In this document: in pieces, positions 44,848 to 54,054 of the stretch | How positions within the stretch are numbered: position 1 is the stretch's first letter | Layout of the letters: every line of letters starts with the position of its first letter | Assembly (NCBI RefSeq): GCF_000331025.1 | Contig: NC_020055.1 | Location: 3,567,370 to 3,631,369 of the forward strand | Direction of reading: 5' to 3' | Length of the DNA: 64,000 nt | DNA from: Maridesulfovibrio hydrothermalis AM13 = DSM 14728 | Lineage (GTDB): Bacteria; Desulfobacterota; Desulfovibrionia; Desulfovibrionales; Desulfovibrionaceae | Translations under genes and position numbers: made by a program | The notes under the pieces: model-generated | Database searches by the model: none | What the model was told of the DNA's origin: nothing | Seen by the model: the letters and a program-made list of their open reading frames with translations, nothing else

Positions 44848-44885
44848 AAATGAGCAGAAAGAGTTACAACTCTTTCTGCTCATTT
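44848..44885. terminator. Terminator after ettA, overlapping the 3' end of the convergent gene
   Basis: A perfect 18-bp stem (AAATGAGCAGAAAGAGTT with its complement) and a 2-base loop. The stop of the diguanylate cyclase gene (44864) lies inside, so the right arm encodes its last residues (EQKEL). Confidence 0.9.
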
Positions 44886-46042
44886 CTTTGTTCGGGGATG
44901 AAACTTATTTTTAAACGCCTGCTTCCGATGAGCCGTAAAGCTGGAGGGCTGACCTGATTGCGTCCGCATTTCTTCGCTCTATAAAGCTGGACATCCGCAT
45001 CCTGCAGCAGCTTTGAAAAGTCATCATGGGAACGCATTTCAGCTGCTCCGATACTTATTGAGACAGGCAGCTTGCTCCCACCTATAGAAATGCCGGATTC
45101 ACATACTTTATTTCGCAGCCTTTCAGCAACACGAATACCCTGATGCAAATTAGACTGAGGAAGAATGATTACAAATTCTTCACCGCCGAGACGGCCGAAA
45201 TGATCAACCTCACGTAAAACACTCCTGCACCGTCTGGATGTTTCTCTGAGAACCTCATCTCCAGCATGATGCCCGTAATCATCATTAACCTTTTTGAAAT
45301 TATCAATGTCCATCATAAGAACTGTAAGGCTGTTGTTGAAACGGCGTGAGGACTTAAATATATTATTTCCAGCTTCAAGGACTCTGCGGCGGCTGTAAGC
45401 CCCGGTAAGTTCGTCATATTTAATAAGTTTTTCCAAATCACTGCGCGCTGCATATTCCCGCCGGAGGGACACCCCGAATGTCGCCAGAAAGAATATCCCG
45501 AAAGCATTTGCAAAAAAGAAATATAAGGCAGAATTAGCAAAAGTCCCAGTGGTAACAGGAACCAGCGTGGCCAATGTAAACAAATATAATGAGGAACCGC
45601 ATAGGCCGGCAAACAAAGAATAAACCACACGCGGTGGCAGCAGAATATAATAAGCCAAAACCATAAACACTGTAGCCGGTACACTAAGAGAACCAACTAC
45701 CGAAAATTTAACCCACAGTTCCAATGATTCAACTAAAATAAATAGGAACATACTGAGGAACATTAATACATATTGAGTATTATGCTTTAGCCTGTTTGCC
45801 AGCAGCAAAAGAAAAGCAAAAAAACCAAACATGCAAACAGTCGTTCTGGCTGAAAACAACATCTTGAAGCCGTCCCCAGCTCCCAGATCAAAAAAATCGC
45901 TATATGCACCGCCAATATATGACGCTATCGTTATGAAATATAAAAACAGCAGCCGCCCCCGAACCGAAGGCCATTTTTCACACTGAAATGCCTTCTCCAC
46001 TTTCGGATCTTCAAATTCTCCTAACCAATTCAGTTTTCCCAC
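44864..46042 (-). CDS. Membrane-bound diguanylate cyclase (GGDEF)
   Basis: 392 residues. About six hydrophobic segments between 30 and 205 form a membrane sensor; a GGDEF domain occupies ~210-370. The active-site GRLGGEEF is intact, the N-terminal DELTGAYSRR and MDIDNFKKVNDDYGHHAGD motifs are present, and the RxxD inhibitory site (REVD) lies 5 residues before GGEEF, so product inhibition by c-di-GMP is expected. It makes c-di-GMP from two GTP. The N-terminal stimulus is unknown. Confidence 0.92.
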   Translation of the reverse strand: MGKLNWLGEFEDPKVEKAFQCEKWPSVRGRLLFLYFITIASYIGGAYSDFFDLGAGDGFKMLFSARTTVCMFGFFAFLLLLANRLKHNTQYVLMFLSMFLFILVESLELWVKFSVVGSLSVPATVFMVLAYYILLPPRVVYSLFAGLCGSSLYLFTLATLVPVTTGTFANSALYFFFANAFGIFFLATFGVSLRREYAARSDLEKLIKYDELTGAYSRRRVLEAGNNIFKSSRRFNNSLTVLMMDIDNFKKVNDDYGHHAGDEVLRETSRRCRSVLREVDHFGRLGGEEFVIILPQSNLHQGIRVAERLRNKVCESGISIGGSKLPVSISIGAAEMRSHDDFSKLLQDADVQLYRAKKCGRNQVSPPALRLIGSRRLKISFIPEQRNEQKEL

Positions 46043-46203
46043 GACCCACCCCTTATTTAAAACGAGGGGCAGATTTAACTGCTGAAACAGGCTACGTCAA
46101 GGCTTGAGTAAAACTATCAAAGGGGCAACACAAGTATAAACAAGCACTAAAAAATAACAGAACAAATTATTAATGTACTTTTAAAGCAAGTTAAATCTTA
46201 ACA

Positions 46204-46830
46204 TTATATATCAACTGTTTTTACAATACCATTTTCTAGAACTATAGATATGTTTCGCTCTTCACCTTGTTTATCAATTACAACAGCAGACCATTTTTCA
46301 TAAACATCATTATTTTCAAAGTGATGATCATCCATATTCCATTGATAACGTGAAACAGATTTCATCTTACTAAAATACTTCACAAGAGACGAGTCGCAAA
46401 TTTTAGAAAGTCCGATGCAGGATCGCCATAAATAGAGGCTTCCAACAATAATTTTCATATCCAAATCATCTGGAAATAAATGTCTCAAATCAGCGGAAGC
46501 AAAACGGACAAGCGGCTTTCCTGCTTCGGAAAAAATAAATTTCTCCAAACATTCACCAGAGTTGTTCAGCTCAAAATAATATAATTTAAAAGGAGATATA
46601 TGACCGAAATAAGATATTTCCCCCCTCCCCTCTTTTGCCTCAAAACCGATAAGCAGCAACGGAATCTTTCCACGCTCCTGTTTTACGTCTACAGCTTTAA
46701 ATTCTAAATCTCCAAGTTCTGAGGGGACAGAGAGCGAAACAACAGGATTAAAATCTTCAGCAAGTATCAAAGCCAGAAAATGCAAAGCCGGTTTTTCAAA
46801 ATTCATAGAAGACATTACATCGGGAAACAT
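46204..46830 (-). CDS. Protein of unknown function
   Basis: 208 residues without signal peptide or membrane segment, mixed alpha/beta by appearance. I do not recognise the family. GAAGG lies 8 bases before the ATG. It lies between two diguanylate cyclase genes but is separated by spacers on both sides, so shared function is not implied. Composition is ordinary, with a Trp/His-rich stretch near residue 165 (YQWNMDDHHFENND). Confidence 0.6.
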   Translation of the reverse strand: MFPDVMSSMNFEKPALHFLALILAEDFNPVVSLSVPSELGDLEFKAVDVKQERGKIPLLLIGFEAKEGRGEISYFGHISPFKLYYFELNNSGECLEKFIFSEAGKPLVRFASADLRHLFPDDLDMKIIVGSLYLWRSCIGLSKICDSSLVKYFSKMKSVSRYQWNMDDHHFENNDVYEKWSAVVIDKQGEERNISIVLENGIVKTVDI

Positions 46831-47070
46831 GACTTGTACCTTCGTTTAGTAATTTTAAATAAAGCTGTAAATCAATTACTCTCCTAGAAATAAAACTGCA
46901 AGTGTCACTTCCGAGAAAGTGTATCTCTTTGTACTGCATATTGTCCTAAACGATTATCTTTCTCTATATAATACTCAGCCATACTTTCTCTTGTAAATAA
47001 CCGTACATATTGATAATAGATTACCCCTACAGGGTTTCTTACCCTAACTATCTAAAATACGGTGACAAAC

Positions 47071-47317
47071 ATGAAAATCAGCTCTCTACAACGCGGTATA
47101 GTAATAGGATTTGCAGCAATTTTAACTGCGATATTTGCAACTTGCCTAATTGTCTCCCTATCCGTGACTGATGCTTCTCTGGCTGTATGGGGAGCAGGTT
47201 TTCTATCCATCGCCGTAACCACCATCAAGTGTAATGCGTGAATCAGCCCAAGCGGTAAGTGATCTGGCAAGACTCGCCGGCGACCTTCGAGAAGTTATCA
47301 AAAATATGCGTCAGTAA
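47071..47317 (+). pseudogene. Relic of an internally deleted, frameshifted chemoreceptor gene
   Basis: An ATG at 47071 opens a 56-codon frame whose product has one or two membrane segments (IVIGFAAILTAIFATCLIVS; SLAVWGAGFLSIAVTT), like an MCP N-terminus, and stops at 47241. A second frame, shifted by one base, runs across 47228-47317 and reads MRESAQAVSDLARLAGDLRE then VIKNMRQ, the typical last residues of an MCP coiled coil. The HAMP and signalling core are missing. I infer an MCP gene that lost its middle and then the frame. Confidence 0.65.
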
Positions 47318-47330
47318 AGAAGCGTCCCTG

Positions 47331-48461
47331 CTATTCACTCTTGCAAAAAAATTCCACCCGGTCCCTCCCGTTACGCTTAGCCTTGTATAAAGCTCTATCG
47401 GCCTGTTGCAGTAAGCCATGAACATCCGCAACCTCTTCAGCCGAAGCAACTCCAAAAGAAGCCGTAATTTTCAAGATATTATTACCTGCATGAATTCTGG
47501 TATTCCTGCACGCATCACACATCCTTTTCGCAGCAGTCGCAACGTCGGCTATGGCTGTTGCCGGAAGAAGAACTGCAAACTCCTCTCCCCCGATCCGACC
47601 TATAATATCCATATCCCGGAACTGCTTGCGACAGATATCGGCAAAAGCCTTAAGCACAGCATCGCCGACATCATGCCCGTAGTTATCGTTAACCATCTTA
47701 AAATGATCAATATCAACCATGATCACAGACAAGGGACTGTTATATCTGTTAAAACGTTCAAACTCCACTCTGGCCGCAGTCATAAAACTACGTCTGTTTT
47801 TGAGCTGAGTAAGTTCGTCTGTTTCCGCAAGCTTTCTCAAATCATCTTCCAGCTTTTTACGCTCTGAAATATCATCAATTATCCAGACAATTCCCTTATC
47901 GAGATCTGGCGGTACTGATTTATCAACAGCTTTACCGGCCAGCATACACCACACAGGAGTTCCATCTTTTTTCATCAGCTGATATTCAATATGAAGACGT
48001 GGCCCGGAGGACAGTACTTTATAATATTTTTCTCCAAATTCCCTGTAATGCTTCTCGCTTTTGTGAACAAGACTTAGACTAAGCCCCTTCATCTCCTCAG
48101 GAGATTTATACCCGAGAATCTCAGCAAGATGCTGGTTGCCTTTGACGAAGTGCCGGCCTCCCTTGAAAAAAGCGATACCCACCTGACTGTTTTCATAAAT
48201 GGATTCCCACTCATCATGAACAACCTGAAGGGCGACATTGCAGCGTCTAACATTAACCACCAGCCATAGAATGAACAGGGTTTCTGCCATCAACGCAGAA
48301 AGAATAAAGCCGATCATCCACAAATCATCTCTATACATGCCCTCAAAAACATAACAATATGAGACCGCTGCGGCCACGCACAAAATCAACATCATCACGA
48401 TAAGGCATGCAGTGAACAGGTATTTATAACCTTCAACTGCCACCAATTTAAATAAACTCAT
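47331..48461 (-). CDS. PAS-GGDEF diguanylate cyclase with two membrane segments
   Basis: 376 residues. TM segments near 14-38 and 48-70, a PAS domain (~80-200; NSQVGIAFFKGGRHFVKGNQ) and a GGDEF domain (~210-370). GRIGGEEFAVLLP is intact and the RxxD site (RDMD) lies 5 residues before it. DELTQLKNRRSF and MVDIDHFKMVNDNYGHDVGD complete the active site. Expected to make c-di-GMP in response to a PAS-sensed or membrane signal. GGGGGGAAG precedes the ATG. It is the neighbour of the MCP relic. Confidence 0.92.
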   Translation of the reverse strand: MSLFKLVAVEGYKYLFTACLIVMMLILCVAAAVSYCYVFEGMYRDDLWMIGFILSALMAETLFILWLVVNVRRCNVALQVVHDEWESIYENSQVGIAFFKGGRHFVKGNQHLAEILGYKSPEEMKGLSLSLVHKSEKHYREFGEKYYKVLSSGPRLHIEYQLMKKDGTPVWCMLAGKAVDKSVPPDLDKGIVWIIDDISERKKLEDDLRKLAETDELTQLKNRRSFMTAARVEFERFNRYNSPLSVIMVDIDHFKMVNDNYGHDVGDAVLKAFADICRKQFRDMDIIGRIGGEEFAVLLPATAIADVATAAKRMCDACRNTRIHAGNNILKITASFGVASAEEVADVHGLLQQADRALYKAKRNGRDRVEFFCKSE

Positions 48462-48769
48462 CTTCCCCCCTCTGCAAAGTCAACTACCCCTCAACTGTTA
48501 ACTGTCAAAAAAAAGTTTCAGAGCCTATTATAAATTTAAAATCATCACTGTATATATGTTTCATCAGTAAAAACAATATTATACTAGCAACACCAAGAAA
48601 ATTATACATTCATAACACTTGCCTTTAACTATTTAGCAAAAATAAAGATTGATTAAAAAAGGAGACCTTCTGTGATATAAAATTCATGCAAAACGGCATT
48701 GGCTTTCCGCATATAAATCTGTATTCAACCATGCAACGGCCACGTGAAATATCAACAGGAACAGCAGGT

Positions 48770-49189
48770 ATGAATAAAATCCTTACTTTAAAACAATTTC
48801 AGGACTTAGCTCTGGAAATAATAGCCTTACAGCCATATACCGAAGCAACAAACGAAACCTTCCAGATGGGTGATGAAGAGGCCGGAATACCAAAAATTGC
48901 TTCTGTCTGGGGCTTTTCCAGACACAGCAAGCCCGGGTATGAAATAAGTTTTGACTGGGTCGCCAAAGGCAATCTTGATGGTTTTTTAATTGATATGTTC
49001 GATTTTACTATCGAGACATACAACAAAGGCGAGTATTCTCCTGTATTTAAAGGAGCAGTGGTTCTTGATGACTTTAAAGAACCGTTTGCAGGACATGAAG
49101 TTTCACAGAAAATAATGGAACTTATTAAACATGAAGACTGGACCAAATGGATTTATGAACATTTGCCAGAGCCGAGAATGCTTTTATAA
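48770..49189 (+). CDS. Protein of unknown function
   Basis: 139 residues from the ATG at 48770 (AGGA 9 bases upstream); a longer frame from 48686 adds 28 residues that look unlike coding sequence. The product is soluble, acidic and mixed alpha/beta, with a Trp/Tyr-rich tail (EDWTKWIYEHLPEPRM). No recognised family. It is followed 70 bases later by the exported hydrolase gene, so the three genes 48770-51427 may form one unit. Confidence 0.55.
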   Translation: MNKILTLKQFQDLALEIIALQPYTEATNETFQMGDEEAGIPKIASVWGFSRHSKPGYEISFDWVAKGNLDGFLIDMFDFTIETYNKGEYSPVFKGAVVLDDFKEPFAGHEVSQKIMELIKHEDWTKWIYEHLPEPRMLL

Positions 49190-49259
49190 CCTTCTACTTA
49201 ACACAGCAAATACCTGTTGTTCATTTACAAAATATATAACAGCTGTTAATTGCATAGCC

Positions 49260-50555
49260 ATGGGAAACAATACAAAATCAAGTCACATTTTTTCATACAC
49301 TTTTATTTACGCATTACTGTTCTTTTTCAGTTTTTCTATTCCTCCATCTTATGCTGATGAATTTCGATTTCCCATAACTGATCCATACAAAGCAACCATC
49401 TTCGGAACTCCTCCGGAAATGATTTATAATTTTAAAAATCCAGTAGAAACAGAAGAATGCGAAATCGTAATAGAGAACCGCAGGATACCGGATATTTTCT
49501 GGTACAATGAAAAATTCTTCTACACCACAGCCATGCAGGAGAAGGAAGCTCCTCTTGTTTTCATCATAGCCGGTACAGGCTCCGAGCATGACTCAACAAA
49601 AATGAAGTTCCTGACCCAGCTTTTTTATGAGGCAGGATTTCATGTTGTAGCCCTTTCGTCCCCCACTCATATGAATTTTCTGGTCGGCATTTCCGAATAT
49701 GCTGCGCCCGGCTATATTCCAAATGACGTGGAAGATCTTTACCGGGTCATGAAATGGATCAAAATAAATCTGGAAGAAGACCATCAGATCAGAAGCTACA
49801 ATGTAACCGGCTACAGCCTTGGAGCCATGCATTCTGCCTTTCTTTCCAAGCTGGATGAAAAACGCAAGGACTTCCGCTTTCGTAAAGTACTGCTCATGAA
49901 TCCTCCGGTCAGCCTGTATACATCGGCTCTGCGCTTTGACTCATGGTTAGGCCCTGAAAATCTCGGAAACAAAACCCCCAGACAGGTCATCGATGAACTT
50001 ATCAAAGCTTTCTCTGAAATTTACGTACATTCAAATGTAATCGACCTTGATGATGACTTTCTGTACGCCCTTTCAAAGCATACAAATTTTTCAAATATGG
50101 ACCTAAAAGCCATCATTGCCGCCTCCTTCCGGCTTACTTCTTCGAATATGATTTTCTGTTCTGATGTATGTATCAATGCCGGTTACGTTGTGCCGGTTGA
50201 TAAAGTCCTTTCAACGGCTGACAACCTTATGCCGTACATAAAAGTTGCCGCCGCCATCACTTTTGAAGAATACATCGATCAATATCTGCTCCCCTACCTG
50301 CAATTTATCACACCCGACGTAACAAAGGACGATGTGATCAAACAATGCAGCCTTGAGCTGATCAAGGATTACCTTTCCACCTCTGATAAAATATACGTAC
50401 TGGGCAATGCCGATGACATTATTCTGGCTGAAAATGATGTGGAATTTCTGCGCAAGACTTTCGCTGACCGTGCAGTCCTTTTTGAACACGGGGGCCATTG
50501 CGGCAACCTGATGTTTAAACCTTATGCGTTGAAAGCTCAGGAGCTGTTGAAATGA
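49260..50555 (+). CDS. Exported alpha/beta hydrolase
   Basis: 431 residues from the ATG at 49260, which places a signal peptide first (IYALLFFFSFSIPPSYA, cleavage before DEF); the longer open frame from 49131 overlaps the preceding gene. The nucleophile elbow is GYSLGAMHSAF (Ser in GxSxG), preceded by the oxyanion strand VFIIAGTGSEHDS; the acid is probably in GNADDIIL and the His in EHGGHCGNL. The catalytic triad looks complete. It acts in the periplasm; substrate unknown. Its stop overlaps the mlaA start (ATGA), so a lipid-related substrate is plausible but inferred. Confidence 0.8.
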   Translation: MGNNTKSSHIFSYTFIYALLFFFSFSIPPSYADEFRFPITDPYKATIFGTPPEMIYNFKNPVETEECEIVIENRRIPDIFWYNEKFFYTTAMQEKEAPLVFIIAGTGSEHDSTKMKFLTQLFYEAGFHVVALSSPTHMNFLVGISEYAAPGYIPNDVEDLYRVMKWIKINLEEDHQIRSYNVTGYSLGAMHSAFLSKLDEKRKDFRFRKVLLMNPPVSLYTSALRFDSWLGPENLGNKTPRQVIDELIKAFSEIYVHSNVIDLDDDFLYALSKHTNFSNMDLKAIIAASFRLTSSNMIFCSDVCINAGYVVPVDKVLSTADNLMPYIKVAAAITFEEYIDQYLLPYLQFITPDVTKDDVIKQCSLELIKDYLSTSDKIYVLGNADDIILAENDVEFLRKTFADRAVLFEHGGHCGNLMFKPYALKAQELLK

Positions 50556-51427
50556 TTAATAAATTAGGACAACATCTCATTCTGCTCAGCCTGATTATGC
50601 TTGTTTCAGGTTGCGTTACCATTAGCAAAGTCGACCCGGATCTGGCTCTTGCTCCCAAAGGATTCATAGCTCCGGTATCCAGAGCGCCCGACACCGCGAA
50701 AAATCGCAGCAAAGAAGCCGACCTTGGCTTTCTTGATGTGTATGACCCGTGGTCCCCCATGAACCGTTACATATACTCCTTTAACGCGCAGTTTGACCGG
50801 GCCGTATATCTTCCGGCAGTAGATGTTTACACCACAGTACTTCCAGTTCCGGTACGCAAAGGGGTGACCAACGCAGTCAATAATCTTAACGAAGTAAAAT
50901 CTTTCACTAACGGAATTCTGCAAATCAGCGGCGAGAAAATTTATACTGCATTTTCACGTTTTCTCATCAACTCCTCCATCGGCCTGCTAGGCATAATGGA
51001 TATCGCTTCAGACTGGGGAATAGACGAACAGGAAACTGGATTTGCAGATACTCTGGGAGTCTGGGGAACACCTGCCGGACCATATTTCGTTATACCGCTG
51101 CTCGGCCCCTCCAGTGTACGTGACGCAACAGGTGAACTGGGTGACTTCGCCCTGCTCTGGTATGAAATGAACTGGGTCTACGACCTAGCCGGAGTCAAGG
51201 AAGGAAGAACCGCCATAGGTATCGGGGAAACTACTATTCGCGGACTTAACCTGCGCGCCAATGTGCCGTTTCGCTACTACCAGACCGGCTCACCGTTTGA
51301 GTATGATTTAGTACGCTTTCTGTATTGCAAAAAACGTGAACTGGATATGGAAAAAGAAAAATCAGGCACTGCTCCTGAAGGTCAGCCGTACATGAAAAAA
51401 GACTTCAATACTCCCAAGATCCGTTAA
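50552..51427 (+). CDS. mlaA: MlaA/VacJ outer-membrane lipoprotein
   Basis: 291 residues. The lipobox VSGC (Cys21) marks an outer-membrane lipoprotein. The body has the MlaA hallmarks DVYDPWSPMNRYIYSFNAQF, FLINSSIGLLGIMDIASDWG and GVWGTPAGPYFVIPLLGPSS. MlaA removes misplaced phospholipids from the outer leaflet for retrograde transport by the MlaC-MlaFEDB system, none of which lies in this window. Translational coupling to the hydrolase is via ATGA overlap. Confidence 0.95.
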   Translation: MINKLGQHLILLSLIMLVSGCVTISKVDPDLALAPKGFIAPVSRAPDTAKNRSKEADLGFLDVYDPWSPMNRYIYSFNAQFDRAVYLPAVDVYTTVLPVPVRKGVTNAVNNLNEVKSFTNGILQISGEKIYTAFSRFLINSSIGLLGIMDIASDWGIDEQETGFADTLGVWGTPAGPYFVIPLLGPSSVRDATGELGDFALLWYEMNWVYDLAGVKEGRTAIGIGETTIRGLNLRANVPFRYYQTGSPFEYDLVRFLYCKKRELDMEKEKSGTAPEGQPYMKKDFNTPKIR

Positions 51428-51491
51428 CAGCCTGCCTGCCGTAAAAAAACATTTCGAAGCGGGCTGCACCGGTACGCAGATATAATAATAT

Positions 51492-52481
51492 CTAATCAAA
51501 CCGTCTGAACTTATTCCGGTATTCAACTGGAGTCAGTCCTGTTTTCCTTTTAAATAATCTGCGAAATGATGACGCATTCTCATAGCCCGCAAGTCCTGTT
51601 ATCTCCTCAATATTTTTCGCACTTACTTCCAGCAGATGACGTGCTGCCTCAATACGTAATTGCTGCAAATAGTTATACGGGGTCAGGCCGGTAGCACGCT
51701 TGAAGCGACGCAAAAAGGTACGCACTCCACTTCCATATCGACCGGCAAGTTGCTCCAGCTGTATCGATTGGCTATAATTTTCCTGCATCCATTTCTGGAC
51801 AGCGGCAATCTTTTGATCAGCAAAACCTGCTTCGCCTTCTGCATGCTGGTCAAACATAAAATACGGTGTCTGCACATGACGAGTGGAATCCATCACCAGC
51901 ATCTTTGCACACTTTGAAGCAGTCTCTTTATTCATAAAACGGGCAACTATATGCAACGCCAGATCCTGCCAGGCCATAGCACCGCCGGCACAAATATAAT
52001 TTCCCCCATCAATCAGCATCTGCCGCGCCTGTAGATCAATATCCGGAAAACGCTCAGCAAACTCTGCAACCAGGTTCCAATGGGTTGTCGCAGTTTTACC
52101 GCTCAAAGCACCGGTTTGTGCAAGCAAAAATGATCCTGCGCAGGTTGTAGCGATAATAGTTCCCTGCGAAACAAGCCGCGAAAGCTGTGCTATTAAAATC
52201 TCATCGTCCAGCAGTGATTCCAAGTCCCCGAATACAGGCGGAATGATAAGTATATCCGGTTCCACGCAAGAAAGATCCTGACTTACGGCTACAGCAATTC
52301 CCGCAAATCCAACCGCATCACCACCGCCGATAGCGACTATGTTCAATCCCGCAAACAGTTTTTTTGAATGCCGCCCTTCATCCTGAGCGAAAAGATTGTT
52401 GGCAATACTGAATATCTCCAGAGGTCCGGCAACTCCTGTGACCATACAGTTGTCAAACGCTAAAACATTTATGGTTGTCAT
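51492..52481 (-). CDS. GlxA-family transcriptional regulator (DJ-1/PfpI plus AraC HTH)
   Basis: 329 residues. An N-terminal DJ-1/PfpI-like domain (~1-195; TTCAGSFLLAQTGALSGKTA, with the Cys in the nucleophile-elbow position) is joined to an AraC-type double helix-turn-helix (~225-325; ETASKCAKMLV, GLTPYNYLQQLRIEAARHLL, SSFRRLFKRKTGLTPVEYR). It is divergent from the cysteine hydrolase gene across 112 bases and is a likely regulator of it. Confidence 0.92.
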   Translation of the reverse strand: MTTINVLAFDNCMVTGVAGPLEIFSIANNLFAQDEGRHSKKLFAGLNIVAIGGGDAVGFAGIAVAVSQDLSCVEPDILIIPPVFGDLESLLDDEILIAQLSRLVSQGTIIATTCAGSFLLAQTGALSGKTATTHWNLVAEFAERFPDIDLQARQMLIDGGNYICAGGAMAWQDLALHIVARFMNKETASKCAKMLVMDSTRHVQTPYFMFDQHAEGEAGFADQKIAAVQKWMQENYSQSIQLEQLAGRYGSGVRTFLRRFKRATGLTPYNYLQQLRIEAARHLLEVSAKNIEEITGLAGYENASSFRRLFKRKTGLTPVEYRNKFRRFD

Positions 52482-52510
52482 AAATTTATTGTCGCTTTCA
52501 GCGTGCTTAT

Positions 52511-52524
52511 TGTCAATACTGACA
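52511..52524. promoter_or_regulatory. Candidate operator between the GlxA regulator and cysteine hydrolase
   Basis: TGTCA-ATAC-TGACA, perfect 5-bp arms, in the divergent spacer, 30 bases before the regulator start and 70 before the hydrolase. Short, so modest confidence. Confidence 0.4.
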
Positions 52525-52593
52525 CTTTTTTGTTCTTAAGAATCAGTCATCATAAAATCAACAGTCAGACATAAACCCCATTGGAGATTAAAA

Positions 52594-53142
52594 ATGAAAA
52601 AGCAAGCTTTACTGATCATCGATATTCAGAATGACTATTTCACAGGTGGCAACATGGCTCTGGATAACAGCAAAAAAGCCGGTGACAACGCAACGAAAAT
52701 TCTGGATCATTTCAGAGAAAAGGGACAATCGGTGATCCATATTCAGCATGAATCAACAACCCCGGGGGCAGCTTTCTTTCTTCCGGATACAGAAGGCGTT
52801 AAAATTCACAACTGCGTCGCTCCGCATGCAGATGAAACCGTCCTCACAAAAAACTTCCCCAACAGTTTCCGTAAAACAGGTCTTAAAGACTGCCTAGACA
52901 AACTGGGCGTAACCGATCTGGTTATCACCGGCATGATGAGCAATATGTGTGTTGACGCAACTGTACGGGCTGGATTCGATTCGGGCTATAACTGCACAGT
53001 CATCCACGATGGATGCTGCGCGGCAAAACTGGAATTTAGAGAAACGACTGTAGATTCTGACAAAGTACACGCAGCCTTCATGGCTGCACTGGGTGCGGTG
53101 TATGCTGAACTGGTTTCAGCAGAGGAATTCATCCGGAATTAA
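52594..53142 (+). CDS. Isochorismatase-like cysteine hydrolase
   Basis: 182 residues. Catalytic Asp10 (ALLIIDIQNDYF), Lys86 (LTKNFPNSF) and Cys119 (GMMSNMCVDAT) of the cysteine hydrolase superfamily are all present. Such enzymes hydrolyse amides or related substrates, for example nicotinamide or isochorismate; the exact substrate is not evident. GGAG lies 8 bases before the ATG. Divergent from the GlxA-type regulator and followed by a perfect terminator. Confidence 0.9.
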   Translation: MKKQALLIIDIQNDYFTGGNMALDNSKKAGDNATKILDHFREKGQSVIHIQHESTTPGAAFFLPDTEGVKIHNCVAPHADETVLTKNFPNSFRKTGLKDCLDKLGVTDLVITGMMSNMCVDATVRAGFDSGYNCTVIHDGCCAAKLEFRETTVDSDKVHAAFMAALGAVYAELVSAEEFIRN

Positions 53143-53146
53143 AAAA

Positions 53147-53168
53147 GCGGGGAGTCAGTACTCCCCGC
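53147..53168 (+). terminator. Terminator after the cysteine hydrolase gene
   Basis: GCGGGGAGT and ACTCCCCGC form a perfect 9-bp stem with a 4-base loop, 5 bases after the stop. Confidence 0.8.
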
Positions 53169-53217
53169 ACTTGTAAATTAAAACCGCTATTTAATAAGAA
53201 GCTTCCAACTGCAAACT

Positions 53218-54054
53218 TTAATGACTATTAATTTTGGGATTTTTCCGTTCATTTGGAAGCTCAAAAACAAGAGTTGTTGTTTTCTTTTCCAACAGAAAAT
53301 CCTTACTTCCTTCAGCCGGAGGTGTTTTTGTATAAAATCTTACAAACCACCTTCCGGTCACATCCAGCGGCAGCTTTATCTGCCCGTTGCTGCTTTCCTG
53401 TCGGGGAATGTACATATCCTCGGCCTGAGTGGAGAATCCATTGTAGGTGGCATCCCAATAGCCGTGCCCTCTATAAGGCTTACCATCCATGTAAACCTGA
53501 AAGGTCAGCACCTCGCCCTTTTTCAGCATATTCACATCTTTTGATGGAACAAGCTCCATAGGCAGACCTACAACCGCCGGAAATATCGCTGAGGGATTTT
53601 CGCAGACCACATAAGTCTTGGTCCACTGACTGCTACGCAGGCTGGATACTATTTTTGATGCCCGATTTACTACACTGCTCATAGGTTTTATTGAATGACG
53701 CTTACGCCCTTTTTTATCAAGCCATGTTGTAAAATACCCGGGATTCGTTGTCGCAGTTAAGACATAAGTCCCCGGCAAGTCGTAATTTACTATGTAGGAA
53801 TGTAGGGATTTACCTTCGCGTAAGGCAATTTTCTCCACCTTCGAATCCGGCCTGATCACTTTAACCGAATTCAACTTTTTGCTGCGTACAGCATCATCAA
53901 CAGGAATATGATGACCGTAACAGAAAAAGAGCGGCGAACCTTTACCCTCCGCAACATGATAACGTCCCGCCTGAATATACAAGGAATGCGCTGATGCCGT
54001 TGCAGGCAGAAACAACGTAATAACCATCAAGGCGGCAAGTAGTCTTTTAGACAT
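53218..54054 (-). CDS. Periplasmic DUF4198 family protein
   Basis: 278 residues with a clear signal peptide; cleavage after ASA would leave His as the mature N-terminus (HSLYIQAGRYH), a feature seen in metal-handling periplasmic proteins. The body is of the DUF4198 beta-sandwich type (LFFCYGHHIPVDD; GTYVLTATTNPGYFTTW; GKPYRGHGYWDATYNG). Members are often linked to nickel or cobalt uptake. No transporter is adjacent here, so the metal link is from family knowledge only. Confidence 0.8.
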   Translation of the reverse strand: MSKRLLAALMVITLFLPATASAHSLYIQAGRYHVAEGKGSPLFFCYGHHIPVDDAVRSKKLNSVKVIRPDSKVEKIALREGKSLHSYIVNYDLPGTYVLTATTNPGYFTTWLDKKGRKRHSIKPMSSVVNRASKIVSSLRSSQWTKTYVVCENPSAIFPAVVGLPMELVPSKDVNMLKKGEVLTFQVYMDGKPYRGHGYWDATYNGFSTQAEDMYIPRQESSNGQIKLPLDVTGRWFVRFYTKTPPAEGSKDFLLEKKTTTLVFELPNERKNPKINSH

